Shown: piece after piece, positions 7,711-18,100 of the stretch
How positions within the stretch are numbered: the stretch's first letter is position 1
Layout: the number at the start of each line of letters is the position of its first letter
IMG/VR virus record: IMGVR_UViG_3300030060_003790
Location: 1-23,504 of that record
Direction: 5' to 3' (one strand)
DNA from: a virus
Length of the DNA: 23,504 bases
Translations under genes and position numbers: made by a program
The notes under the pieces: generated by a model
Seen by the model: the letters and a program-made list of their open reading frames with translations, nothing else
What the model was told of the DNA's origin: nothing
Databases searched by the model: none

Positions 7711-9501
7711 ATGGGTAAGAGTAGTGGCGGCGGCGGCGTACAAGAGAGCGTCGTAACACAAACAAATCTACCAGAATACGCTGAACCATTTTATGAAGAG
7801 CTTCTGGGTAGAACGGTATATGAAACGACAAGACCCTACGAAACTTTTCCAGGTCAGCGCCTAGCAGAGTTCTCGCCATTCGAGCAGGCGGGTATGCAGG
7901 GTATGGCTGAGATAGCACAAGCTGGCACACCACAACAGATCAGGGCTGCATCAGATATAGCCACAGGTGTGGGATTCCAAGGCGTTGGTTCTGGGATGGA
8001 CGTTGCTAGCGGATTCAGACCTCCCATGCAGTTTTCTGGTTATCGCGCTGGAGACATAGATGCAGGTTATGACGCTGGATTTTTAGGCCAGGGATTCCAA
8101 GCAGGACAGCGTGATGCTGGATATCAGGCGGGTGCTTTTGACCCAATGTATCAAGCCCGTGAGCGCCAGTCTGGGTTTGATGTTGGCCCCCTAGAATCAG
8201 GATACGAAGCTGGTCGTTTTGACCCTCTGTATCAAGCAAGAGATATCCAGTCTCAATACACAGGGCAAGTAGATTTAGGGCCGGGATTTCAAGCAGGCAC
8301 TATTGCTGATCCTGCAACGCTAGAGTCTTACATGAATCCGTACCAGCAGTTGGTGACGGACATAGAAAAGCGAGAAGTACAGCGTCAGTCTGATATACAG
8401 GCTGCTGATATATCTCAGCAAGCAGCACAGGCTGGCGGTCTTGGTGGTTATCGTGAAGCTATCATGCAGTCTGAACGAGAACGCAACTTAGGTCAGCAGC
8501 TTGCTGATATACAAACTCGCGGTGGTCAGGCTGCGTTTGAGCAAGCACAACAAGCATTCGAGGCTGATCGAGCCGCTAGACTGCAAGAAGCTCAGTTCGG
8601 TCTGACTGCATCAGAGCAGCAAGAGCGAGCAGCACAACAAGCAGAGCAGTTCAGGCAGCAAGCGTTCCAGACTGGCGAGCAAGCTAGGCAAAGAGCGGCT
8701 GAAATGGGTATGACAGCCCAACAGCAAGAAGATGCAGCGCGTCAAGCGCAAGAGCAGTTCAGACAAGCTGCATTTGGTCAGACTGCCGACGTTGCAGCGC
8801 AAAGAGAGCAGTTCCAACAACAAGCTTTTCAAGCAGGAGAGCAGGCACGTCAACGTGCAGCCGAGATGGGCATGACTGCTCAGCAGCAAGAGGATGCCGC
8901 AAGACAAGCGCAAGAAAGATTCCAGCAAGAGTCTTTTGCTCAGAACGAGCAGCTTCGACTGGCTCAACAGCAAGAAAGCCGTGCTGTATTTCAAGCTCAA
9001 GAAGCTGCAAGACAAGAAGCTGCGCGGCTTGGACTCAGCGCACAAGAGATGCAGGAGCGCATCAATCAAGCAGAGAACGAAGCTCGTATGCGAGCCAGAG
9101 CAGAAAACGCTCAGTTGCAAGAAACAAGAGCAAGGCTCGGTCTTGCCGGTCTGGAGTCAGATCGTGCTACCAGAGGGCAGCAGCTTGACGCAGCAAGACT
9201 TCTTGGACAGCTTGGCACCGACGAGCAGCGCATGGCGTTTGATCGCCTGCGTAACTTACAGGCAGCGGGACAGATACAGCGGGAGCTACAGCAACGTGGT
9301 CTTGATCTTGGCTATCAAGACTTCCTGCGTCAGCAAGCGTTCCCAAGAGAGCAACTCGGATTCTTCAGCCAGTTACTACAAGGACTGCCCGTCACGCCGG
9401 GAACAACCACTGCGACATTCGGTGGGCCTAGTGAAACCCAACAGCTACTGGGTGCAGGCATCGGCGGCGTAGGTCTGTATAACGCATTGCGAGGCGGTTA
9501 A
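7711..9501 (+). CDS. Gln/Ala-rich repeat-containing coiled-coil protein, probable internal virion/ejection protein
   Basis: 596 residues in three parts. The N-terminus starts MGKSSGGGGVQESVV and contains TRPYETFPGQRLAEFSPFEQ. A central section (about 105-200) has degenerate short repeats of the form G-Y/F-x-A-G-x-F/D-D-P-x-Y-Q-A-R. A long Gln/Ala/Arg/Glu helical section (about 215-480) contains two nearly identical 54-residue units (311-364 and 365-418) and weaker copies on both sides. The C-terminus is Gly-rich. I recall Gln-rich coiled coils like this in internal virion proteins of marine phages, where they are thought to travel with DNA on ejection; that role is inference. It follows the GNAT gene directly (TAAATG). 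Confidence 0.65.
   Translation: MGKSSGGGGVQESVVTQTNLPEYAEPFYEELLGRTVYETTRPYETFPGQRLAEFSPFEQAGMQGMAEIAQAGTPQQIRAASDIATGVGFQGVGSGMDVASGFRPPMQFSGYRAGDIDAGYDAGFLGQGFQAGQRDAGYQAGAFDPMYQARERQSGFDVGPLESGYEAGRFDPLYQARDIQSQYTGQVDLGPGFQAGTIADPATLESYMNPYQQLVTDIEKREVQRQSDIQAADISQQAAQAGGLGGYREAIMQSERERNLGQQLADIQTRGGQAAFEQAQQAFEADRAARLQEAQFGLTASEQQERAAQQAEQFRQQAFQTGEQARQRAAEMGMTAQQQEDAARQAQEQFRQAAFGQTADVAAQREQFQQQAFQAGEQARQRAAEMGMTAQQQEDAARQAQERFQQESFAQNEQLRLAQQQESRAVFQAQEAARQEAARLGLSAQEMQERINQAENEARMRARAENAQLQETRARLGLAGLESDRATRGQQLDAARLLGQLGTDEQRMAFDRLRNLQAAGQIQRELQQRGLDLGYQDFLRQQAFPREQLGFFSQLLQGLPVTPGTTTATFGGPSETQQLLGAGIGGVGLYNALRGG
8641..8964 (+). repeat. Two tandem 54-residue (162-bp) protein repeats with scrambled synonymous codons
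   Basis: The units encode residues 311-364 and 365-418 of the 596-aa protein. In the core (322-348 against 376-402), all 27 amino acids are identical, yet I count 17 of 27 codons that differ synonymously. More degenerate copies of the same helix pattern (such as QFGLTASEQQERAAQQAEQF and ARLGLSAQEMQERINQAE) flank the pair. The amino-acid repeat is read directly from the DNA. The preservation at protein but not DNA level implies selection on the helix. Confidence 0.85.
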
Positions 9502-12155
9502 TGAACATCTTAGAAATCGAAGACATGATCAAAGGCTTGCCTGATCAAGCCTTACAGCGAGAGGCGCAGATGCCATCAGGTCAGGTGCCTCAGTTCCTAG
9601 TTGTATCTGAGATACAGCGACGGGGTGATATGCGTAAACGATTTCAGGAAAGACAGCCGCAAGGGACTATAAAAGATCAGGTGATACAGGAAGGCATTGC
9701 CGCGATGGCACCACCAGAGCCGCAAATGCAGTCAGCTATGATGGGTATGCAGCAATCCATGCCCCAAGCGATGCCTCCTCAAATGCAAATGCAGCAGCCA
9801 CAAATGGTTCCTCCAATGCAGATGGCTGAAGGTCGCGCTATTCCTTTTCCTGATGATCCAAGACTTTCAGATTTAAGAGCGCAAGGCTTGACTGATGAGC
9901 AGATCGCGCAAGAGATTCGTAGGCTAGGGCTTAATGAGGAGCGTATGGCCCAACTTGGCTTGCCGACAATAGGCACTATGGAAGCAACGATGCAGCCTGA
10001 TGCTTACAGTCAAGATGCATATGCTGACATTTTCGCAAGACAGCAAGGGAACATCCCAGCAGGAATGGAGTTTATTGAGCCAAGAACAACGGATGATCTG
10101 TTGTCTCCTCAAGTAGGCTTCACGACAAGAGAGATGGCGCAATCCCAGACACTACCAAACGTGCCTGTGGAGAGACCTGCGCCCTCACAAAGAGGGATAG
10201 GTAGTGCCCCAGAGGGAACGGCGGATGCCTTGCAAGCTCAGATACAAGCTCTAAGATCTACCCCAGCAAGCCCTGCTGCTCAAGCAGACTTTGCCATGCC
10301 CGACTTTGCTATGCCTGACTTTGCTTCTTACAGGCAGGCAATCAACACTGCCCTTGCATCACCTCCCGGCACAGGCCGACGTGACGTGGGCAACTTTCTA
10401 GGTTCTGACATGCCAGCGTTATCAAGCGTTGATGGGTCTGCTCCAGTTAGTGCCCCGCCAGCGGTTGACACTCCTGATCTAGCAGCACAACTCATTGCCG
10501 AATCTCAAGCACGGCGTGGGACTGAGCCGAGTGCAGCAGTCGGAACTTTCGATGCGCCAGCGCCACAAGATAATGCGTTGATAGAACAGTTGATCGCCGG
10601 ATCTGAGGCTAGGCGTGGCAGAGAACCAAGTCCTGCTGTAGGCACATTCAATGCGCCATTGCCAGAAAATACTGCATTAATTCAAGAGCTTATTGCTGGA
10701 TCTGAAGCTAGGCGTAATCAAGAACCGAGTCCTGCCATAGGGACATTCGACACGCCAGCACCAGAGAATAATGCTCTGATACAAGAACTTATTGCCGGAT
10801 CTGAGGCTAGGCGTGGTAGAGAACCCAGCTCTGCCGTTGGAGATTTTAGTCAGTCAATAAACGACAGCCCCAGAAGACAAGCTATGCTTGCATCGATGGA
10901 AAGAATTCGTGAAGCACAAGAAAACGCACCGTTACTACCCTTCATTCCTGAAGGCACAAAGTCGCAAATTATTGCAAGAGGACGTGAAAACCCAATTCTC
11001 TCTCAAATCGAGGAGGGAGCGGCTGCTGATGATTTAGCGCGCAACCGAGAAAGAATGCTCGCTTCATTAGAAGGAACTCCTTTAGAGGGCATTTATGATT
11101 CACCGTTAAGTCAATCTCCTCGCGTCAACGTCATGGACTTGATTAAGATAGCTGAAAATCAGTCTGGTGCAGTGCAAACTGATGGCGGAAGAGGGTTTTT
11201 AACAGGCTCCGCGACCGATCCAGAGGTTGTTGAAACTGCCCTTGCTGGAGATACATCCTCAAGCCTTTCAAACAGATCTGCCACGGTAGACGAAAAGGAC
11301 ACCAATAGAACGGGTACTGGTGGAGGAAAAGCGGTACAAGGCACTGGGTCTGCTGAAGGTAGATTGGCTGGTCGCGTTGGAGAAGGCTCTGAAGCTAGAG
11401 AACGCTTAGGGGCTGGGGCTATTAGAAGAGCGGGAGAGCTTCAAGGCAGAATGAGCTTAGCTCAAATGATTGAAAACCAAGAAAGGCCAACTCTTTCTTA
11501 TCAAGGTTTGATTTCTGATTTTGAAAAACAAATGGAGTCTCAACTCGCTGACATAAAGCGTGAGAAAGGATCTCAAGCTTTGATAGCTTTGGGTGCAGGT
11601 ATTGCAAGGGGTGACTTAGGCGCTGGGCTGTCTGACGCGGGTAAGGCTGCTGCCGCAAGCAACGCACAGAAACGGGCGCTAGAAGCAAGACAGCAAGCAA
11701 TGCAGATGGGACTCAGGAAATCAGAGATCGATGCAGCGTTCCAAAGCGAGGTTCAAAAGCAAGCTAATAAACTTGAAGCACAAAAGACTAGGATTAGTGC
11801 TCTAGAAAGTTATGGAGCGAAGCAAGACGCCGCAGAGCAAGCTGTTCTAAATTTTGAAAATGGCATTGACACGACCCTTGCAAACATCGGCGTCAAGCGA
11901 GACTACTATGATCAACTTAGTGAGCAGCAAAAAGAGACCAGTAGAAGAGCGATTCTAAACTATGTTGAGGGCATCATTAGTCGGCAAAACATGGCTGGGC
12001 AGGATAAGCAAGCACAGGACGCCATGAGGCAGCAGCTTTTGCGAGAGGCAGCAAACATTCTGAATGTGCCTGTCGGTGAAATTTCTGGTTCCACAAACAA
12101 AGGTGAAGGTGAAGATCAAGTAATAGAGTTTGATGATCAAGGTAAAAGAATCTAA
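9501..12155 (+). CDS. Large repeat-containing virion protein, probable ejection protein
   Basis: 884 residues. The N-terminus (MNILEIEDMIKGLPDQALQR, then PQFLVVSEIQRR) is a motif I recall at the start of large phage virion proteins. It is followed by a Met/Gln/Pro-rich low-complexity stretch (about 75-110). Disordered linkers lead to 3.6 copies of a 33-residue repeat (331-449) with core LIAGSEARRGREPSPAVGTF. The C-terminal third is helical, with a short Ala/Gly segment (ALIALGAGIARGDLGAGL) that looks membrane-active, then coiled coil, ending in an acidic Glu/Asp tail. There is no enzyme motif. The position between two other probable ejection proteins suggests an internal core or ejectosome component. 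The start and stop are coupled by TAATG. Confidence 0.65.
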   Translation: MNILEIEDMIKGLPDQALQREAQMPSGQVPQFLVVSEIQRRGDMRKRFQERQPQGTIKDQVIQEGIAAMAPPEPQMQSAMMGMQQSMPQAMPPQMQMQQPQMVPPMQMAEGRAIPFPDDPRLSDLRAQGLTDEQIAQEIRRLGLNEERMAQLGLPTIGTMEATMQPDAYSQDAYADIFARQQGNIPAGMEFIEPRTTDDLLSPQVGFTTREMAQSQTLPNVPVERPAPSQRGIGSAPEGTADALQAQIQALRSTPASPAAQADFAMPDFAMPDFASYRQAINTALASPPGTGRRDVGNFLGSDMPALSSVDGSAPVSAPPAVDTPDLAAQLIAESQARRGTEPSAAVGTFDAPAPQDNALIEQLIAGSEARRGREPSPAVGTFNAPLPENTALIQELIAGSEARRNQEPSPAIGTFDTPAPENNALIQELIAGSEARRGREPSSAVGDFSQSINDSPRRQAMLASMERIREAQENAPLLPFIPEGTKSQIIARGRENPILSQIEEGAAADDLARNRERMLASLEGTPLEGIYDSPLSQSPRVNVMDLIKIAENQSGAVQTDGGRGFLTGSATDPEVVETALAGDTSSSLSNRSATVDEKDTNRTGTGGGKAVQGTGSAEGRLAGRVGEGSEARERLGAGAIRRAGELQGRMSLAQMIENQERPTLSYQGLISDFEKQMESQLADIKREKGSQALIALGAGIARGDLGAGLSDAGKAAAASNAQKRALEARQQAMQMGLRKSEIDAAFQSEVQKQANKLEAQKTRISALESYGAKQDAAEQAVLNFENGIDTTLANIGVKRDYYDQLSEQQKETSRRAILNYVEGIISRQNMAGQDKQAQDAMRQQLLREAANILNVPVGEISGSTNKGEGEDQVIEFDDQGKRI
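10288..10326 (+). repeat. Short triplet repeat encoding DFAMP
   Basis: Near-identical 15-bp blocks of the form GACTTTGCYATGCC(Y) encode DFAMPDFAMPDFAS inside the 884-aa protein. This is a minor low-complexity feature; slippage is its likely origin. Confidence 0.6.
10491..10847 (+). repeat. 3.6 tandem copies of a 99-bp/33-residue repeat
   Basis: Units start at 10491, 10590, 10689 and 10788, exactly 99 bp apart. They encode LIAxSxARRxxEPSxAxGTF followed by an Ala/Pro/Glu/Asn linker, and the last copy breaks after 20 residues. The copies differ at several third positions and at a few residues (for example GRE against NQE), so they are not recent duplications. They lie in the disordered middle of the 884-aa protein. 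Confidence 0.9.
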
Positions 12156-15100
12156 TGATCAGAGCAAAGCTTCCTGATGGGCGAATCTTGCAATTCCCTG
12201 ACGGAACAGACGATGCCGTCATTCAGGGTGCTGTAAATGAAGTTCTAGGCGTCGGTCTTGAAGATCCGTTTGCTGATGAGCGGACTGGGCTTGGTCAAGC
12301 GGGAGAAACACTCAAAGCCATACCTCGAGGATTTGCAAACACCTTCTTGTCTGCTGGCGAGGGTCTAGCAGAGCTTGCTGACGCAGCTACAAACGTTGTT
12401 GGTCTGGAAGATGTCATTGATAGTGGTGATGACAATGCTCTCGTCGCTGCATCACGCGAGGGTAGAAAGGCAATCGATGAGTACATGGGTGCTGATCAAG
12501 CCTATCAAGATACCTGGCTAACAAAGTTCGGAGAAGGTGTAGGTTCTTTAGCTTCATTCTTTACGCCCGCCGGAGCGTTGAGACTTGCTGGTTTGGCAGG
12601 CAAACCTGTTGCCGCGCTAGGTGGTATGGGGGCGGCAGAAGCCGTGGCTGGTGGCACCTTAGCCGCTGGTGCTGGCGCTGGTGATCAGGCTCAACGTATA
12701 CAGGCCGCAAGAGATGCCGGTATAGATGTCAGTGAAAACCAAGAAGATCTCTCGATTGTTAGTGGTGGCTTCGTCGGTTTGTCCGAGTTGGCACTGCCAG
12801 CAACACTGCTCAAGCGTCTGAACCCAGATGCGCTAGAAAAACTCCCTGTTGGTGCTACGGAACTACTCAAGTCTGCCTTGAGAAGCGGATCACTAGAGGC
12901 TATCCAAGAAGTTAGCGCAACTATCGCCCAGAATGCCATTGAGAAGGGTGTTTACAACGAGCAGTTGGAGTTGCTAGGTGGCAACCTGTACGACGATTTA
13001 ACCATCGGCGGTGCAGTGGGTGCTGGCGCAGACTTGGTAGTAAATGCTATAGCAGGACGCAGAAACAAAGCGTCTTTCGATGCTCAGCTAGAGAAAGAAA
13101 AAGCCAAGCGAGAGCAAAACGAAAAGAACATACAAGCAAGATCAGAGGCTCTGTCAGCAGATCTTGAGCTAGATCAAGCATTCCAAGAGACGTTGAGACA
13201 AGAGCGCGAAAATGCGCCCACGGCTGAGGAAGAAAGGTTTCGTGTTGTAAGAGAGCGTATAGGCCAGTTGCCTATAGGCGAGCAAGCGCCTGTTGATGAA
13301 ACTGCCTCAGGCATCAAGCAGTTAATGGGTATTTATTTCCCATCAGCTAACTCGTCTTTCAGTGTTCGATCTGAGCCTGTCGGGCAAGACGGAATCAAGC
13401 GTTATCAAGTAATTGATTCTGAAGGTTACACATACGCAGCGCCGTCAGAAACCCAAGGTCGGGCAGCGGCGTTAGCGTCTGCTCTAAATAAGCAAGTGGA
13501 AGTTGACTCCGTCTACAACGGTGGTGACGCAGTCATTCAGTCATCACCAGAAATGTATTCTGATGACCAAAAGAAAACCCTGCAACGCTATAACTTTGCG
13601 GCAAATGACCCTGATGCACAAACCTTCACATCCGCTGCCATAGACAGTGCCGCAGAAACCACACTTGATAGAGGGTTCTATGAAGGCGAAAAGCTAGAAG
13701 ACGTTATCCGAGATGTTCGTGCTGGTGTGCGTCAAGAAGCAAGAATGACGGCGTCACAGAAGATCAACCGTCAAAGACTTCAAGACGGCAAAACCGCATC
13801 GAACAACTTCACGTTACAAGAAGCCAAAGATGTTCTAGGCGACAAGCTAGTTAACCTGACAGACACTCGCGTCAATGGTTTGCCAGAGACAGAAAGCTAT
13901 CGTGTGGAAGACAGGCGTAAGCGCAATGCTACAGTGCCCAACTATGTTGTGGTCAGCAGCGCAGGCGAAGTTGTTCGAGGCAGAAAACTAAACCCTCAAG
14001 AAAAACAAGCCTACCTAGAAACCGGCAGACCAAAGAAAAACATGCCTCGCATCGTGCCATTTGGCAGGAATGCAGGCGAAGCTCAAGCATTTGCCGACAA
14101 AGCCAACGCAAACACTGGCATCGGTCGTGTAGATGAATCTGTCTACAGAGATAAGTTTGTCTCTAGGCAGTTCTTGCAAAACATTCTAGACGCGAAAAAC
14201 ATTACATCGCCAATAGACTCTCCAGAGTTGAAGTATCTCGCTGAGCGTTTTGCTGGAGTCGCTCCAAACACAAACCTAAGCCAGATGACTGAGGGTGAGT
14301 TCAAGCTATTTGCACAGAAGTTGCGATCTTTGCCTAAATTCTATGATCCAACAAGACTGCCTGTTTTTAAGTTCAAACCATATACCGGCTATCAGTTCAA
14401 AAAAGCTGTAGAGACTCTTCAGAGAAACCCTAATGCAAGCACACTAACAATAGCTGAAGAGTCAGGTATAGCTGATTTAGATTTAGCAAATCAGGTTATC
14501 GCAGACGCTCAAGCACAAGGTGTCACTGAGCAGACGGCACCAGTCGCACTACTGCCTTCGCCTGCCCCTGTAGATGAGGCTGCATTAGATCGGTTTCGAG
14601 CAGCTATGGAGCGCGAGATGAAGGGCTTGGGCCTTTCGGATGTTCCTGTAAACGTGGACTACGCTCTCCGATCATCATCAAGAGATGCTGATGGTAATGT
14701 TGTTTATGGCATCAGGCCGCGACAGCCAGGTGAAGAGGTTGCGCGAGAAGATGTTGTTGGTGGTGAGTTAGGGTCTCGCACGTTTGTTCGCCTAGAGGAG
14801 GCCGATCCAGAGGGCAAAGCCGCTGGCCTAGATAGCCAAGGATACTTTTCGCCAGATCTCAACAGGATCTTTTTATCTGTTGACGCGGTGAAAACAGATC
14901 CGTCAATGACTGAAGAGCAAGTCGAGGCGGCGCTCATCAGTACGCTGAACCATGAAAGCGTTCACGCCATGAGGATGATGGATCTCTTCAAGGTGAAAGA
15001 ATGGAATCTACTTAGCAAGAAAGCGAAGGAACTCAAGAAGTCTGGCAATCAAACCTATTTAGATTGGGCTAGAGCAACCTACAAGGAACTAAACCCTGTT

Positions 15101-18100
15101 CAACAGAATGAAGAGGCTGTTGCTGAACTTGTAAGAGATCAAAGGGCTAACCCAAAGATTGTCGCCGGAAAGCCAAGAGCACTACTAAACAGAATCAGAC
15201 AGTTCATGGTGAAACTAAAGAGCGCCTTGGACGGCTCTGGCTTTACATCATTCGATTCTATTATTCAGGACATCGGCACCGGCAGAATAGGTGCCAGATC
15301 ACGCGATGTCAGGACGGAACAACTAACGGAGCGTAAGGCCGGTAAGGCTTCTTATGCTCCTATTGGCACCGTTAGAACACCCACCTTGACAACGACAGGA
15401 GCAGAGGAAGAGGGACGTTTGGGTCAGCCTCGCATGGCAGACTTCAGCAGGAGGGCTGCTGTTGCGCCAGAGCCTGTTGAGATGGGTGTCAATGTTAGAA
15501 CTGATGGCGATACAAACTATGCTGATTTAATCGTTAGCGGTCAGAAGAAATACGAGAGCCGCGATAAAGACTCGCTTCGACCTTATGTTGGCAAGCGTGT
15601 TGGCATCATAGAAACAGGTTCTGGCCCAGCGAAATTGGTCGGGTATGCCACTGTTGGCGAACCTATCGAAGTTGGGGAAACAGAGTTTAATGACTCAAGA
15701 GATCAGCACCTTGTACCAGAAGGTAGCAAGTTTGACATAAAGCCAGGGCAGTCAAAGTTTCTTTACGAAATGATTGGCCCTGAAAAGTTAGCAGAACCAG
15801 TTGATGTATCTAGTACGAAAGGCATTGTTGCTAGAAACATCTCCCAAATCAATCAAGAAGAAGTCTCAAGGGTTATCGAAGAAGTCCCAGAAACGCCTTT
15901 TGCAAGAACGGCCCCACTCAGTCCTTTAGGTCAAGCTGCCTCCATTGGGATGACTAACACGAATCTGTTACCGACTCAGGAAGAGTTGAAGCAGATGAAA
16001 GACAACACCTACAAACCGCAGCAGAAGAGAACGCTTGTTGAGGCTGCACAGTTCTTACAAGACCGCTGGCAGAACGCTACAGGCCGCACAGAGCCGTTTG
16101 AGTACACCCCAGAGAATATCGACATATTGTCAGATATGCTCGCTACAGAGGCTCTGGTGGCCCTAGAGAACGACGCGAATGCGATTGGCTGGTATGACAG
16201 CAAAATAAAATCAGCAAAGGCTGTCATGCAACTTGTCGAACCGCAAATTATGCAGTCGCCTGATACAGAGGCGGTGTTCGATTTTGGTCTTGCCGTCACG
16301 TCAAACGGACAGGCGGTTGTGGATAACTTCGAGATGGCGACAGATATCTTTAGATATCACATGAAGAACGGTCGCTTTCCAGAAACTACGAAGGAATTCA
16401 ACAAAGGTGGTGAGCGCAATGCCGCCATGTTGGAAGCGTTTAAGTTCCACAATGAGTTCAGCAAGAGCGGTCAGAACCAAGCCATCAGGGACTTCCTAGA
16501 TGAGGACTTCACAGTTAGGGAGCTTTCTGCTTTCGCTGATGAATTCAATGCTGAAGTTGGATTTGATGCTATCAAGGTGCCTAGCGCAGAAGGTGCTGAT
16601 GTAGTTGTCAAAGGCAGCTACATCCTTGGGCCAAAGATAGGCCAAGGCTTTTATCAGAACATCCGAGGCAACTACGATCCGTTGACTATGGATATCTGGT
16701 GGATGCGTATGTGGAATAGAGCCATCGGTAGGCCGTTCACAGATGGCTTGGGCGATGAGGCAAGGGTAGAGAGGCGAAATGAACTAAAGACTCTGGTAAA
16801 GAAGACTGGTGGGCTGCCTCGCAAGCTGATTAATGAAGTTCTCAAGGGCAACGATCAAACACGCACTGAGGTTTATCAAGACCCCCAGCTATTCGATGAG
16901 TTTATACGGGATGTCGAGCGCCGATACCAAAGGTTCTACAAGGAATACAAAGCTGAAAAGGGCGTAAATCACGTCAAGCCAGAGATCTTCAAGAAGACTG
17001 GAACCTATGTAAAGAACATGGCACCGCAGCTTCAGGCAACGCCAAAGGGCGTTGTAGAGAGAGCTTACATGCGTGAGGTTGTGGATGCGGCGAAGGAAAG
17101 ACTGAGGCAGAGAAACTACAACATAAGCACCGCCGACTTTCAGGCACTGATGTGGTATCCTGAGAAGCAGTTGTTCAGGGCGCTGGGTGTTCAACCCGGT
17201 CGAGGTTCTGATAACGACTATCTTGACGCAGCAGAGATCCTTGCTGAAAAAGAAGGAGTACCCCGTGGAAAGGTTGAAAAAGCACTCAGGGACGCAGACA
17301 GAAAGCGAGCCGACGATGATCAGCCAAGTGCCAGAAGGCAAGATGGAGTTATTCGTCCAGAGACTCCAACAGTTGACCGCCAAGAAGAAGGCCCAGCGTT
17401 TAGCAGAGCAGCGCCGAGGCTAGAATCTAAACGTATTCCAGAAGGCAAGGTCAAAGAGGTAGTAGAGCAAAACATATCTACTGCCGAGAACGCACCAACC
17501 GGCTTTGTCCCTAAGTTCAATCCATCAGCAGACCCATACGCTCAAGCTGTAGCCGCTGACCCAGAAAGAGGTGCAGTGCTGCCGCCGGAAGAAAGAGCGA
17601 TGTTCTCTCGAGCAAATGCGCCAGAGCGTCCAGAGTATGTGCAGTCTGCTATGGATAACATGCTCATCGCTAACCCAAAGGATGAGACTCCGGGCGATAC
17701 CTATCTCAACGCTTTAGATCAAGGGCCGATAGATCAACTCCTGACCAGAGCAAAGCAGGGCGCTATCTTTCAGTACGCACAGATAGAGGCGTATGAGAAT
17801 AAGTTTGATAGAGACGTGCTGGCTAGTTCGGCGGCGATACCCGCGCTCATGGCAGCGGATAGATCGAACGCAATAGCTGCACAAGCCATCGCAAACGGTG
17901 TCCCTGTATACGAAAATGGTCTGACCAAAGTTGTAGATTTCGAGCACACGTTTACTGAGAACTCTGACAGAGCGGGTGAGACCGTGAAGTTCGGTGGCTT
18001 GATAGATGTCATGGGCATGTTGTTCACCAAGGAACATGGCTCTCTTGAGGAAGACGCACAGGCGTATGCGATAGCTAAAAGAGCGCAAGGCTTGAGTGCC

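Noticed and set aside
8611-9120. 169-aa Leu/Ser/Cys-rich frame on the - strand
   Set aside because: It lies entirely antisense to the Gln/Ala-rich repeats of the 596-aa protein. Antisense of CAG/CAA/GCA codons gives Leu/Cys/Ser runs, and there is no ribosome site or gap in the + strand genes.
8894-9472. 192-aa frame on the + strand inside the 596-aa gene
   Set aside because: It is out of phase with an intact, well-supported gene, and its Ser/Lys/Leu-rich composition is a by-product of the repeats.
16889-17383. 164-aa frame on the - strand within the giant gene
   Set aside because: Antisense shadow with no ribosome site; the + strand frame is continuous with conserved-looking domains on both sides.
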